A stretch of DNA of 64,000 nt from the NCBI GenBank assembly GCA_031835245.1, contig JAVKOQ010000108.1, forward strand, positions 1-64,000, written 5' to 3'. This stretch comes from Balamuthia mandrillaris (taxonomy: Eukaryota > Discosea > Longamoebia > Balamuthiidae). Shown in pieces: positions 49,106 to 59,455 of this stretch (positions are counted from its first letter, which is position 1; each line of letters starts with the position of its first letter). Below the pieces are notes generated by a model. That model was not told where the DNA came from. It was given only the letters and a program-made list of their open reading frames with translations, and made no database searches. The position numbers and the translations under genes are program-made.

Positions 49106-51011
49106 TTAATAAGCCTTCTATCAAGCAAGCGAAGCGAGCAAATTACCTGTCCAATAAACCATGAGCAGCCGTTTGGTCAAGCAACTTTTTAGCCAGTTGT
49201 TCCAATTCTGGGCGGTCTAACTTGCCTTGCAGGATTAACCGCTTGAAAGGGACAGCCTTGCTGTTTGGTAGTTGGGCAATTTGAGAAGTCCACTGGCAAG
49301 GAAACGTGTAAAAACCCGCAGGTCGCGTCTTGAGCTCGCGTTGCTTTAGATCGATACGAAAAGACTCACCATAGCAGTCAAAGCATAGCTGAAGCGCTTC
49401 TTGTTGAGAGAGAGAATCTAGAAGCTCTTCCAGCGGCATCCATTCGCTTTTTGCGCTCCTCCTGTTTGTGTAATGTGCTGAAGGTAGATCGTTGGAAGCG
49501 CTATCTGCCCTCCATTCCAGTTCGTAGGTAGTATAACCAGCTTTGGTGAATATGTCTTCGTCATCATAATCGTCGTCATCTTCGTTTTGTTCTTCTTCTC
49601 TGTCAATTAGTAGCTCTGCCTCTTCTTCCTCGTCCTCATCTTCCATTCTGTTGTGCCGTCGTTCCACCACGTTAAGCTTGTACAGTCCATCCATCCTTAG
49701 TCCAATTTCTCGCAACTGGATGACCTCAGTCCCTGCAGAATAGGATTGCTCCACGAGTACTTCGGGGGTTTTGACGGTTACGTACTGGATACCAGAGGAG
49801 GTAATCCTGTCGAAAATGTCCTCGATGCTATAGTCAATGTCTCTGCGTTTCCTCTCGGCCTGTATGTTGATAAATCGCTCCAAGTGGTTGTAGATGTGAC
49901 TACAGTACTTCAAAAAGTCGCTGACGTCGCTGCATGGATAGGGACAATGAAGCTTTTGTGCTACCGCCAACACTTCCGCCACGGTAAGATCTTTAAGTTC
50001 CACAAAGTTAATGTCCTCCTCGTCCGCGCTTGCTGGCTTCCATTCTGCCGTTCGCCTAGCAGAACGAAGAAGTTCTTCAGGAATGTGTTGCAAGTTGCTG
50101 CGTTCCTTCCTACGCAATGCCTCTCTTTGAATGAGAATATCCAATAGCCTCTCCGCATCGGAGCGCAGCCTAGCCTCATCCGTCTCATACTCTTCCCTCC
50201 AAAGACTGGCTCTGGCGTGCGTGTAGGCGCGGTTCTCGTTCTGGAAGATGGCTTTCAGGAGGGCTAGGTTCTCAGAATGAACGTGAGAACGTGAGTACCC
50301 GAGCTTTCTGCCGCAAAAGTTTTCAATCTCGTTGGTTTCGTTGCCTCTCCGCTGGTCAAGCACGCGAAGGTCGTTGAACACGGCCAACAGCTCGTCCAGC
50401 ACCTCCATGACCTGTCTCTCCGGACTGCTCTCCTCCAGTCGCGTGGCAATAAAGTCGTCCAACAACTTAAACACACGAGACACCTCCCTCAACGCATGAC
50501 GGAGAGAACGAGAGGAGGAGGTGGAAGAGGAGGACGACGTTAAAGCCGTCCAGTCCTCCACGTTCTTCTTGCCAAGGAGAATGGCGACAGAAGCCTCCGC
50601 CTGCTCCGCGGGTTTGTCCTTCCTGGCAAAGTACTTCCTGGCTTGGGCCAAGCTGGCCAGGTCGAAGGACTTGGAGAGCCGGCCGAGGCGGATCACCCGC
50701 TGCAGGCGTACGAAGCACTGCTGCACGCTGCCGCTGCTGTTGAATCCTAGGTCGCTGAGCAAGCGCTCACAGGCCGCTGGCGTGAGGCTGAACAGGTCGA
50801 TCTCTGCGTAGGGATTTTCTTCGTCTTCATCTGCAGCCTCTGGTTCTCCATCTTCTGCTTTTTGTTTGGCTTTCTCAGCGTCTGTGTCGATTATTTTTTT
50901 TAATTTTTAAAAAAATGGTCCATCAGTTCATCCCGTTTGTTAACACCAAACACATTTTTAAAAAAAAGAACCTAGAGAATGCTGAGGTCGGCCGTGAATA
51001 GTCCTCCTCAT
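38073..51011 (-). CDS. Giant P-loop protein lacking the vWA tail (paralogue 2)
   Basis: The protein is collinear with the plus-strand giant gene and shares REIGLRMDGLYK, FLNAHLLSD, LLIIEGLLLKK, NTDTSFNFAENRDRC and DYTDLEWMAESVEHG. The P-loop is SPPGAGKT, with the exon break near 40365-40420, and Walker B is SLLVADEYHML (about 40200). The start proposed at 51011 (MRRTIHGRPQHSL, short first exon 51011-50972) keeps the frame into DAEKAKQKAED; otherwise ATG 50762 is the next choice. A long Glu-rich run lies at about 41.88-42.03 kb and Ser-rich linkers at about 42.7 and 43.95 kb. The stop TAG at 38073 falls right after the helical segment, where paralogue 1 goes on to its GATase-like and vWA parts. 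Estimated length is about 3,400 residues. Function unknown. Confidence 0.78.
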
Positions 51012-51424
51012 GGCCAGCTTTCCTTGCCTGAGTTTCCCGCTACTTCAAAGTTTTCACGGGGTCTTCGTGTTTTGCGCTACTGCTCCCCCACAAAGACGTC
51101 TCGTCGGGTCCCGTGCGCTTTATTTTTCTTTTGCTGTCTTTATTACGGACCCCCCAAACCCTCTCACACTTGGAAAACCCAAACAATAAAAAAAAAGAAC
51201 CTCACCCAAGTGCTCTGGCTGGGATGGAGCGGAGAGGCAGGACGGAGGAATCGAATGTATCAATCACACAATGACCATTTCTTCTTGGTCACGTTTTTCT
51301 TTTGGTGGTCATTCACGTCGACACGCGAATTTTGCTTGTCGACATAAATATCCATGACGACATGGAATTTGAATCGTGTCGGCAGGAAAATTAAGAAAAA
51401 GAGAAAGAGAAAAAGGAGACAAGG
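51012..51424. other. Divergent intergenic region, paralogue 2 / Mpv17-like gene
   Basis: The 413 bp hold no further gene that I can support. The pyrimidine-rich stretch and the GAAAAAGAGAAAGAGAAAAAGG run just before 51425 look like leader sequence of the Mpv17-like gene. Confidence 0.5.
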
Positions 51425-52250
51425 ATGAGAGGGGCGGTGGCGTTTTATAGGCAGATGCTGCACGAACGGCCGGTGCTCACCAACGGCCTCACCGCAGCAG
51501 CTCTGATGTCGGTGGGTGACGTTATAGCCCAAACCGTACGTCTCCGCAACCACACCACGTCTTCTCCTGCTCTTATTGCCTCTCCGGCTCCTTCTTCTCG
51601 CCTTGGCAGTCGGTTTGATGCGCAAAGAAACATGGTGATGACCAGCTGGGGTGGTTTTTTCTTCGGTATGTCTTACACTTCCGCTACTAGGTTCCCTTCT
51701 TCTTGCTTCTTTTCTCCGTTCTCTTACAACAAACGCACAAGGTCCCACCTTTTACTATTGGTTTCGGTTCCTGGACCGCAAGCTGCCCGCCAAAGGGCTC
51801 AAAGTGGTCCTGCTCAAAGTCAGTCTCACCGCCACCCTGATAGCTCCTCCCTTCAACGCCCTCTTCTTCGCCTGGACCACCACCATGGAGCATCTCTGCG
51901 CGGCAGCCACGACCACCACACCGAGTCAACACAAGCCAACCCCCAGCCAAAGGGGCCGACTCATCCTTCGCGACATTTTTGACCGGTGGCGGAACGACTT
52001 GGGGCGGGTGTGCGTGAACAGCGCGGGGCTTTGGGGCGTGGCCAACACTTTGAACTGGTGCCTGTTGCCGAACCACATGAGGACGGCGTTTTCCTCGGTG
52101 GTCAGCGTGGCGTGGAATGCCTACCTCTCTTTGGTTCAACATAGGAAACACCTTCATGTTGGGTCCCAACCAGGTTCTGCTTCTTCTTCTGCTTCAGCCC
52201 CAGCTCCTGCTTCAACGTCTTCTCTTGCTGCTTCTAGTTCTTCTTCTTAG
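51425..52250 (+). CDS. Mpv17/PMP22 family membrane protein
   Basis: This is a small multi-pass protein of mitochondrial or peroxisomal membranes; family members affect mitochondrial DNA maintenance and channel activity. There are two exons, 51425-51665 and 51742-52250. Family marks in order are YRQMLHERPVLTNGLTAAAL with SVGDVIAQ, a basic linker DAQRNMVMTSWGG, GPTFYYWFRFLDRKLP, and then the diagnostic C-terminal block NTLNWCLLPNHMRTAFSS with VAWNAYLSL. The Ala/Ser-rich tail after HLHVG is unusual for the family, as is the Ser/Thr-rich insert before DAQRN. The gene is convergent with the OTUD3-like gene. Substrate and compartment are not known. Confidence 0.88.
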
Positions 52251-52443
52251 CCAGCTGCTTCAATTCACCCTTCCTCTACACGAGAGAACACTTTCTTAGA
52301 GCACTTCCTTGCTGTTGGTGCTGTCTCCACGTGAAGTAACAACCGCTATGATTGGCCGTATGTTAAAAGGAAAAACCTCTTCGTCAAAGATCACCAGCCT
52401 GCCACCGTGGACTATGTTGTTCGACAACATTGCATAACAAAGA

Positions 52444-52490
<47 letters not shown>

Positions 52491-52516
52491 GATTGTACAT
52501 TCGCAAAGGAGGTTTG
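52251..52516. other. Convergent intergenic spacer with a GA repeat
   Basis: A (GA)n tract lies at about 52448-52486, in the 3' region beyond the OTUD3-like stop and beyond the Mpv17-like stop. Nothing else is seen. Confidence 0.6.
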
Positions 52517-53807
52517 TTAAATGCCAATAGAGGATACGCCAGTGCGGCGTCCATTTTCGGCATCAGTGTCATCAAACTCTTCTTCAGGTTCTTCATCTTC
52601 ATCTGGAAGAACGATCTTCGCCAACATGGCCATTTCCTTCCGTTCTTTGTTGCTCAGCCTTGACTTGTTTCTATTTTTCATGTGACAGCCAGTAAATATA
52701 CATAACATGAGAAAGTTGAACGATAACAAACCTGAGTTGATCTAACCGCTCTTTAGGCGTTATTTCGTCTCCTTTCTTCTTGTTGCCTTGTTTGCGTTTC
52801 TCGGCGAGAGCTTGTCGTTGTCTTTGCCACTTTGCGCTGCCTTTCTTGTCTCCTTCACCTTTGCCTCCTTTTCCTCCCCCTCCTCCTCCTTGTTGCTGTT
52901 GTTGTTCCACAGCAGAATGTTGGTATTCGTGTTCATCCACTTTGCTTTGTGTTGGTGGAGACGATTGTGGATGTCCTCGTGTTTTTCGTTTCTGTTTGTG
53001 AGATATAGCCACAGGCTGTGTTTGTTGTTGTGAGGTATTGTGGCGCTGCGAAATGATACGTTCTTCCTCTTCCATTAATCGCCTTATGATATGATGAGCT
53101 ATTAGCGGTGTGGACAAGCGAGAAAGAGAGAAAGGATCTAATACCGAGCTAGTGCTTCATCAGCCATGAGCTGTGCAATCAGTCTCTGGCTGGCTGCTTC
53201 TTCCTCTTCTATTTCTTGTCTGCGGCGTGCTGCATCATCATAAGCGTCGTCAATTGAAGCTTTTTTTTGTTGCCTTGATTCCTCCATAGTGGCGGAAGTC
53301 GTTGACGGACGATTCTTTCTTGCCGCTCTCTCTTCCTCCGCCAACAATTGTGCGATAAGAGTATTGCAAGCTTCTTCTTCTTCTTCTCTTTTTCTTTGCC
53401 TTTCTTTTTCTTCGTCTTCTTTGTTTCCATTTTCAGATGTACATGTTGATGGTGGCATTTTGTTATCCGTATTGTTAATGTTTTGTGTGTCGCTTTGTGG
53501 TTGCTTTGACAACATTTGAGCGTAGTACTGTTGAATGTCATCTTGAGAAGGAAGGATTACGTCGCTTTCTTCTTTCTCCTTTTCTTTTTCGTCTACTTTT
53601 CCCTTTCCTTTGGAATGTGTTGAACGTTCTTCATCTGATTCCTCCTCTTCCTCGTCCTCGTCCTCTTCCTCTTCTTCCTCTTCATCCGCTTCCGCTTCAA
53701 GTCTACGATCTCTTTCTTCCTTCTTTCTATCAAGCTCTTCCAAAAACTTTTCAGTTCGAAGGTCTGTTAGAGTAGATAAGTAAGCAATTCCCTTTTGTTT
53801 ACAAAAA

Positions 53808-53842
<35 letters not shown>

Positions 53843-55133
53843 AGAAGTACAAACATGAACTATCATCCATAGGAGGCATCTTTCCCAAAATTATGGCGAT
53901 TGTTTTGCTCATATCTCCATCGCACTCCAAATAGTACGTCTGACGAACTAGTTTGATATCTGTACAACATGTGCTTTCAATAATAATTCGCTCATTCTCG
54001 GTTGGAAACTGGATAGTTTCTTCTTCCTCTTCGTTTTTAGAATCTTTGCTACTACCTCCTCCTCTTGATGGCTCATCTTCATAATTCATTGTACGTTGAA
54101 AGAATAAGCAACTGTGAGCGAACAGAACTGAAGAGACAAGATAAAAGCACAGACAAAAGGGAAATAAAAATAGAAATAAACCGTATGACACGAAAGAGAC
54201 AAGAGAAAGAGTATGAAATCGGAACGAGAGGAAAAAAAAAAACAAACCAAAAGAGAGTTCAATAGGCGAGGGGAGGCCCACATCCGAATCTCCAATCTTT
54301 CTCACGCTGGAAAAGTGATTGCCATTGTGATAGGACAGGTGAATGGTGCGATTGCCTGGAAACGGTCGTATCTGCCATAGCGGTTGGTTGTGTTGGTGGA
54401 TGGTGATGTTGATCTGATACAGCTGTGCGGCGGCTTGAATTTCTATATTGCCTCCCCATGTCCTATCTTTCTTCATGTTTCGTATGTGCTGCATTGTTCA
54501 GGTATAAGTGATAAAGAACAAGAACAAGAACGAAGAAAGAAGAAAGAGAAGAAGGAAAAAAAAAGAAGGACGAATGATGAATGAAGACTGAAGAATGCAG
54601 AAGAGAAGAGGTACAGTATCAAAAGGAATGTCGTCTTCAATGAACGGCTCAAAGTCATCGCGATGGTTTTCCACGTAACGAACGATTCCAAGCCGATATT
54701 TCATGTGTGCTTCGTTGTTGCCTTCGATTTGATCTGCTATTGCTCTTCACGTTGGGCCGTAAGCAAAGAAAAGAAAAGAAAACGAAGAAGAGAACGATGA
54801 AGAGAACGATGAAGAAACGATGAAGAGAACGATGAAGAAAACTAAAGTACCGAAAGAGACAGTTGCCATCACCGGACACGTCTTTAATGCGAAGCCCCAA
54901 GGAGTGCAGTTGCGTTGAAAAGTTACTAAACGCTCTGTTCCAACCTTCATCCTGCTCAACCATCAGACGAAAAGAAGAAAGGGAAGAAAGGGAAGAAAGA
55001 AACATACGCCCCAACGATTCTTGGACTCTTTTTGTTTGAAGCGGGCCTTACGAGCTCTCCGCTTCTGCGCGATCTCCCTGCGTTGCAGGTTTTGCATCTT
55101 TTTGATGCTCTGCTTCTTCTTTGGTTTTCCCAT
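52517..55133 (-). CDS. OTUD3: OTUD3-like OTU deubiquitinase
   Basis: This cysteine protease removes ubiquitin from substrates. The start is ATG at 55133 (MGKPKKKQSIKK, basic). The first exons read 55133-55008, 54951-54851 and 54744-54615, and the fourth starts at 54488. The OTU core shows DVSGDGNCLFR with the catalytic Asp/Cys loop, IADQIEGNNEAHMKYR, DDFEPFIEDDIPFD, WGGNIEIQAAAQLY, IHQHNQPLWQIR and the catalytic His in YHNGNHFSSVR. These match animal OTUD3 almost block for block. A UBA-like segment (YYLECDGDMSKTIAIILG) follows. The C-terminal half is acidic, with two related helices (LIAQLLAEEERAA and LIAQLMADEALAR) and a third variant RRLMEEEERI, then a basic tail. The helix repeats are not typical of OTUD3 and could be ubiquitin-binding. 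Confidence 0.9.
53808..53845 (+). repeat. AAAT microsatellite in an OTUD3-like intron
   Basis: About nine AAAT units form an uninterrupted tract next to the exon encoding the UBA-like segment. Confidence 0.85.
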
Positions 55134-55527
55134 TGTCTTCTTGCAAAGATGGTGCGTCCTTAAACGTTGGGTGTGGTTTGAAAGAGGCAAAAGACGAAGA
55201 ACAGAAAAAAAGTGAAGAAGAAGAAAGAAGGAGAAGAGAGACGAAGAAAAATCTTTTTTATTTCTTTCTTTTGATTTTTTGTTCACGTAACGATCAACAC
55301 TCTAAGATCAAAAATCCCTTCAACCATTCGGAAATCAAAAAGTATCTAATGATCGTCTACAAATATTAAAATTTGAACTAAGATCAAATCGAAAATCAAC
55401 CAATATGAAATCATAAAATGAGATTAATCTTGATTTGGGTGAAATTTCAATGAAACTGGAAACTTGGAAAATCATCAAAAAAAAAAGAAAAGTGGAGAAA
55501 GAAATCAAATCTGAGAGATTAACAACG
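55134..55527. promoter_or_regulatory. Divergent upstream region, OTUD3-like / Bap31-acyltransferase
   Basis: The 394 bp lie between two divergent start codons. They are strongly A-rich on the plus strand, with no recognisable element. A shared promoter region is inferred from spacing only. Confidence 0.5.
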
Positions 55528-57935
55528 ATGTCTTCGCTGGAGGCACACTCTTGGGAGGATCTGTTGGTGGACACGTTCTTGGGATTGGTGCTCGCTGCTG
55601 AGCTCTTGGTGGTGGCGGTCTACTGTCTGCCCGCCTCTCGCTTCAAACACGGCTTGGTCCAATGGAGCGCTGTCTCCCCGCTCATCCGCTTCCTGCAGTA
55701 CAAGTTCACTCCCTTTCTCTTCCTCCTCGCCTGCCTCTGCCTTCGTCAGCTCGTCCTGCTCCTCTTTCATTTTTCGTCTTCCTCCCCTCCTCCTCTTCCT
55801 CCTCCTCCTTCCTTCTCTTTGCCTCTTTCTCCCTCCATCGATCCCGCTTCCTGCCTTTTGTCATCCTCGTCTTCTCCCTTTCACGAAGGAGAAACTCTGT
55901 GGTGGCAAAGGGAGGAGGCCCTGCTGGCCTGTCATCGACGCCTGTACTTGGGCTGCTTTGCCTTTGTGCTGAAGCTCGTCATCAACCGGTGGTACTACTT
56001 GGTGAGGGACAACGCGGATGCCGCCATACTCTTTGAGCAGAGCGCCAAGGAGAGGGATAGAAGAAGGCTCATACACGAGTTTCAACCGCCTCCACTCAAG
56101 GCTATGAGTGGCATGCTACAGGTTAACTCTCTTTTCTCCTTTCTTTTGTTATGTTCTTGTTCTTCTCTTCTTCTTCTCCTTCTACTCTTTCTTCCTCTTC
56201 TTCTTCTTGTTGTTCTTCCTCTTCTTGTTCTTGTTCTTCTTCTTCTTCTTCTTCTTCTTCTTCTTCTTCTTCTTCTTTGCCTCTCTTCTTCCTATTTCTT
56301 CTATACTGCTGTTGCTATTCTGTGCTTTCTGCCCTCTTCTCTCACCCTGTTTCTCAATCTCTTTTTCTTCACCACCCTTCCTCTCCTTCTCCATTTTTTA
56401 CTTCTCTTTTGGCATTCTCTCATTCTCGTTCTGCACCGTTACAACAACCGCTTAGATGTACAAGTGGTTGGTGAATCCTATGTTCTTAGGTTTAGATAAC
56501 ATTCCATCTGATAAACCAATCCTCTTTGTGGGAAACCATGCGCTCTTGGTTTGTTCTCTCTTTCCTGTATTCGTTATGATAAGCTACTTCGTTCTTGAAC
56601 ACTGAACAAAAAAAATCTCATTAAGGCATTTGAGGTCCCGCTTCTCATCCACAAGCTGTATAAAGATAAGAACATGTTCGTGCGAGCTTTGGGAGATCAT
56701 GTGCACTTTTTTCTGCCTGTATGGGGAGACTTACTGAAACACTTTGGAGTTGTAGACGGCACAAGAGAGATTTGCGCAGAGTTAATGCGCTCAAGGTAGT
56801 GTTCTTCTTCTTCTTTGTTTTCTCCTTCAACTTCTCCCTTTTGTGCTGCTAACATCTTCTGAAAAGACAACAAATACTGGTGTATCCAGGAGGAGCAAGA
56901 GAAGTATTCAAAACGAGGAAAGACAAAAAATACGAATTAATGTGGAAAGGTGAAGTCTTTGCCCAATCCAACTCTTTTCTTCTCCCTCTCTTTCTTTCTC
57001 TTACTCCCTACCAACACCATAAATACAAAAAATAAAAATACAGATAGAATAGGGTTCGCCAAGATGGCCATCCGCTATGGTTACACCATCGTTCCTGTTT
57101 GTTCGGTTGGCACGGAGGACATGTTGGACGTCATCTACGATCTACCGATGGTTTGGTTTTCGATTTTCTTCACATTGTTGCTCTCCTTTTCATTGTTTTG
57201 CTTGTTCTTCTCTTCTTTGTCCTTCTTCGTTCTTCATCCTTCATTCCTTGTTCTTCTCATCAAATGGATGTTTCTCCTTCCTCTCACTCCTCATGAACGA
57301 AGGGATGGATATTCGGTCGCAACTTGCGGTTGCCGGTAGTAAAACCTCCTTCTCCAAAGAAGCTGCAACGGATATACATCTCCTTTGGCAAACCCATATC
57401 CACCGCTGGATTCGAAGGAGACGACAGCTTGGAGAACTGTCAAGAGATCCGCGACTTGACCAAGCATACCATTGAGGAAGGCATCAAATATTTGCAGGTT
57501 CGCTTCTTTCTATTACCCTCTTTATCTCTCTTCTTCTTTGCTGTTCGTCTCTCTACTCTTATCTGTTCTCCTTCTTTCTCGCTGATCATTCTCGTTGGAT
57601 GTACATAGGAAGTGCAAGAAAAAGATCCAGATAGGTTGACAACACAAAGACTGGCGGAGAACATACGTAAACTGACGAACGTCTACTGGAGACGAAAGAG
57701 CAGTCTCACCACCAGTTCCACCGACGAAACCAACGAGAAGGAGGAACGACGTCACCGTCACCCTCGTCCGCCTCCTCCATCTCCGTCTCTCCCAAGCATT
57801 GGCGAGGAACAAGAAGAACCGGAAACGGAGCCGCAGGAAAGCTCGACGGAGGCCTTACCTCCCTCTTCTCCTCTCCCTTTTTCTCCTCACCACCCCTCGG
57901 CGATGCATCACGAGCAAAGTCACCTGAGCGAATGA
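55528..57935 (+). CDS. Bap31-like membrane segment fused to a lysophospholipid-type acyltransferase
   Basis: The first exon (55528-56121) encodes a Bap29/31-like ER segment: helices around LGLVLAAELLVVAVYCLP and TPFLFLLACLCLRQLVLLL. A soluble loop follows, then ACHRRLYLGCFAFVLKLVIN, equivalent to the RAQRNLYIAGF motif of Bap31. The exon ends ...PPPLKAMSGMLQ, in phase with the exon starting at 56456 (MYKWLVNPMFLGLDNIPS). The acyltransferase part has ILFVGNHALL, RALGDHVHFF with WGDLLKHFGVV, ILVYPGGAREVFK and FAKMAIRYGYTIVP, and ends ISFGKPIST. The catalytic His is followed by AFE, so the acid sits later than in HX4D. A polar Pro-rich tail runs to TGA at 57935. The 334-bp intron at 56122-56455 is nearly pure pyrimidine. 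Two adjacent genes remain possible, but the frame continuity favours one fused protein. Confidence 0.72.
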
Positions 57936-58067
57936 AGTTCAGTTAAAAAAAAAAGGCGCATTACCACAATAAAAGAGTGGAAGGAGTTGCTTCGTGTAGT
58001 AAGGTTTTTTGTCGGATATTTCATCCAACGAGAAAAGAACGAGAAGAGAAGCAAAGAGAAAGAAGGA

Positions 58068-58197
58068 GGCCCTTTGGTGTAATTGGTATCACGCCCCGCA
58101 TTCTTTGTTGTTTCATTTAAAATGATAGAGATGACATGAATTAAAACTATTTCGCCACGTACTCGGGGAGGTCCCTGTTCGACTCCAGGGAAGGGCC
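58068..58197 (+). tRNA. tRNA-like sequence with a ~58-nt insertion in the anticodon loop
   Basis: The acceptor stem GGCCCTT (58068-58074) pairs with AAGGGCC (58191-58197). The D arm is GTG..CAC with AATTGGTAT in the loop. The anticodon stem CCCCG (58094-58098) pairs with CGGGG (58164-58168). The T arm CCCTG-TTCGACTC-CAGGG is present but has an 8-nt loop where 7 is normal. The 65 nt between the anticodon-stem strands imply a 7-nt loop plus a ~58-nt intron. I could not fix the anticodon, since the base expected to be U33 is A if the intron follows position 37. It is either a real intron-containing tRNA read slightly wrongly or a decayed copy. Confidence 0.5.
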
Positions 58198-58448
58198 CAA
58201 TATCACTCATACTCTTCTTTTTTTTTCTCCCTTGTTTCGTCTTGATCTTCTTCTTGTTCTTCTTCTTCTTCTTCTTCTTCTTCTTCTTCTTCTTTCTGTC
58301 TCTGAGAGCAACTCAAATAATAGGTTGGAGAAAAACTATATAATAGCTTCGATATTTTTTCTTTCAATAACACACCAATTTTCTTCCAACTTTCTCTACA
58401 AAAAATAAAAAGTAGAAAAATAATAAAATTAAAAATAACAAGCACACC
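58198..58448. repeat. TTC-rich spacer upstream of the Lys-rich gene
   Basis: A (TTC)n tract at about 58243-58294 is followed by AT-rich DNA up to the start codon at 58449. No gene is seen. The long minus-strand poly-Glu/Leu frame across it is a shadow. Confidence 0.6.
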
Positions 58449-59195
58449 ATGAACAGACTCGCACAAGCGGTGTTGCGTGGCACCACTGCCACCCCTCCTG
58501 CTCTCCTTCGCAACAGCAGAGCAGTGACCGCTTCCAACTTTGGCTCGAACTCCTTCTTCTTCCCCACAAGTCAGCACCACCACTTTTCTGCTTCTTCTTT
58601 TTCCCCTCAACAACAAACAGAAGAGAAGGAGAAGAAGAAGGAGAACAAGGATAAGGCTGACGAAGGGGTGGAAGAAGAAACCGAACCCATCCTGTATGCA
58701 GAGGATCCACAAGAGACGGCCAGCAAGGGAAGAGGCTACGGCGACCCTCCCCCAAAAACGAAGCAAGCTGATACCAAAGAAGACAATGAAAGAGGAAAAG
58801 AAAAGAAGGAAAAGGAGAAAGACAAACCAAAGGAAGCAAAGGAGAAAGAAAAGAAAGAAGCAAAGGAGAAGAAAGAAGCAAAGGAAAGGCAGAATGAAGG
58901 AAAGGAGAAAGAAAAGAAAGAGGCGAAAGAGAGAGAGAAGAAGGAAAAGAAAGAACAAAAAGATAGAGAGAAGAAAGCGGCCAAAGAGAAGGAAAAGCAA
59001 GAGAAGAAAGAGAGGAAAGAGAAGGGCAAGGAGAAAGTGGGAAAATATGTGAAGGGCGAGGATCAAGGCGTTCAAGTGAGCGTTACCGGTCAGAGCAGAA
59101 CGATGACCATGCAGGAAGTCGGTGTGGACGAAGCACAAAAGGAGAAGCAGAGGCAGGAAGACATCGCCAAAGCCAAAGAGCTCAATGCCGAATAG
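58449..59195 (+). CDS. Lys/Glu-rich hypothetical protein with a mitochondrial-type leader
   Basis: One uninterrupted frame of 248 codons ends in TAG. The N-terminus (MNRLAQAVLRGTTATPPALL) is basic, hydroxylated and free of acids for about 45 residues, as in mitochondrial targeting leaders. Residues about 60-205 are almost only Lys, Glu, Ala, Arg and Asp in KEKEKKEAKE-type repeats, predicting a long charged helix or disorder. The last 45 residues (GVQVSVTGQSRTMTMQEVGV onward) are less biased and may hold the conserved part. No family is recognised. The codon bias toward A-rich Lys/Glu codons makes similarity searches prone to false hits. Confidence 0.6.
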   Translation: MNRLAQAVLRGTTATPPALLRNSRAVTASNFGSNSFFFPTSQHHHFSASSFSPQQQTEEKEKKKENKDKADEGVEEETEPILYAEDPQETASKGRGYGDPPPKTKQADTKEDNERGKEKKEKEKDKPKEAKEKEKKEAKEKKEAKERQNEGKEKEKKEAKEREKKEKKEQKDREKKAAKEKEKQEKKERKEKGKEKVGKYVKGEDQGVQVSVTGQSRTMTMQEVGVDEAQKEKQRQEDIAKAKELNAE

Positions 59196-59455
59196 AATTT
59201 TTTTTAAAAAAAAGGATCGCTGAGAGAAGTGAATATGTACATACGAACCTGTTTGGATTGTTAAAGAATGCTCTTTTCTTTCCATTCGTCTTATTCTTCT
59301 GCTTGTTCTTCTTCTTCTTCGTGTTCTTCTTTCGGCTTCTTCTTCTTCTTCTTCTTCTTCTTCTTCTTCTTCTTTCGGCTTGTGCTTCTTCTTCTTGTTC
59401 TTGTTTCCTCTTCCTCTGCTTGTTATCTTCTTTTTTTTCCCCTCTTCATTTCGTT
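59196..59455. repeat. Convergent spacer with TTC repeats
   Basis: TTC-rich DNA, with (TTC)n at about 59337-59372, lies between the Lys-rich gene and the end of the TTC38-like gene. Confidence 0.6.
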
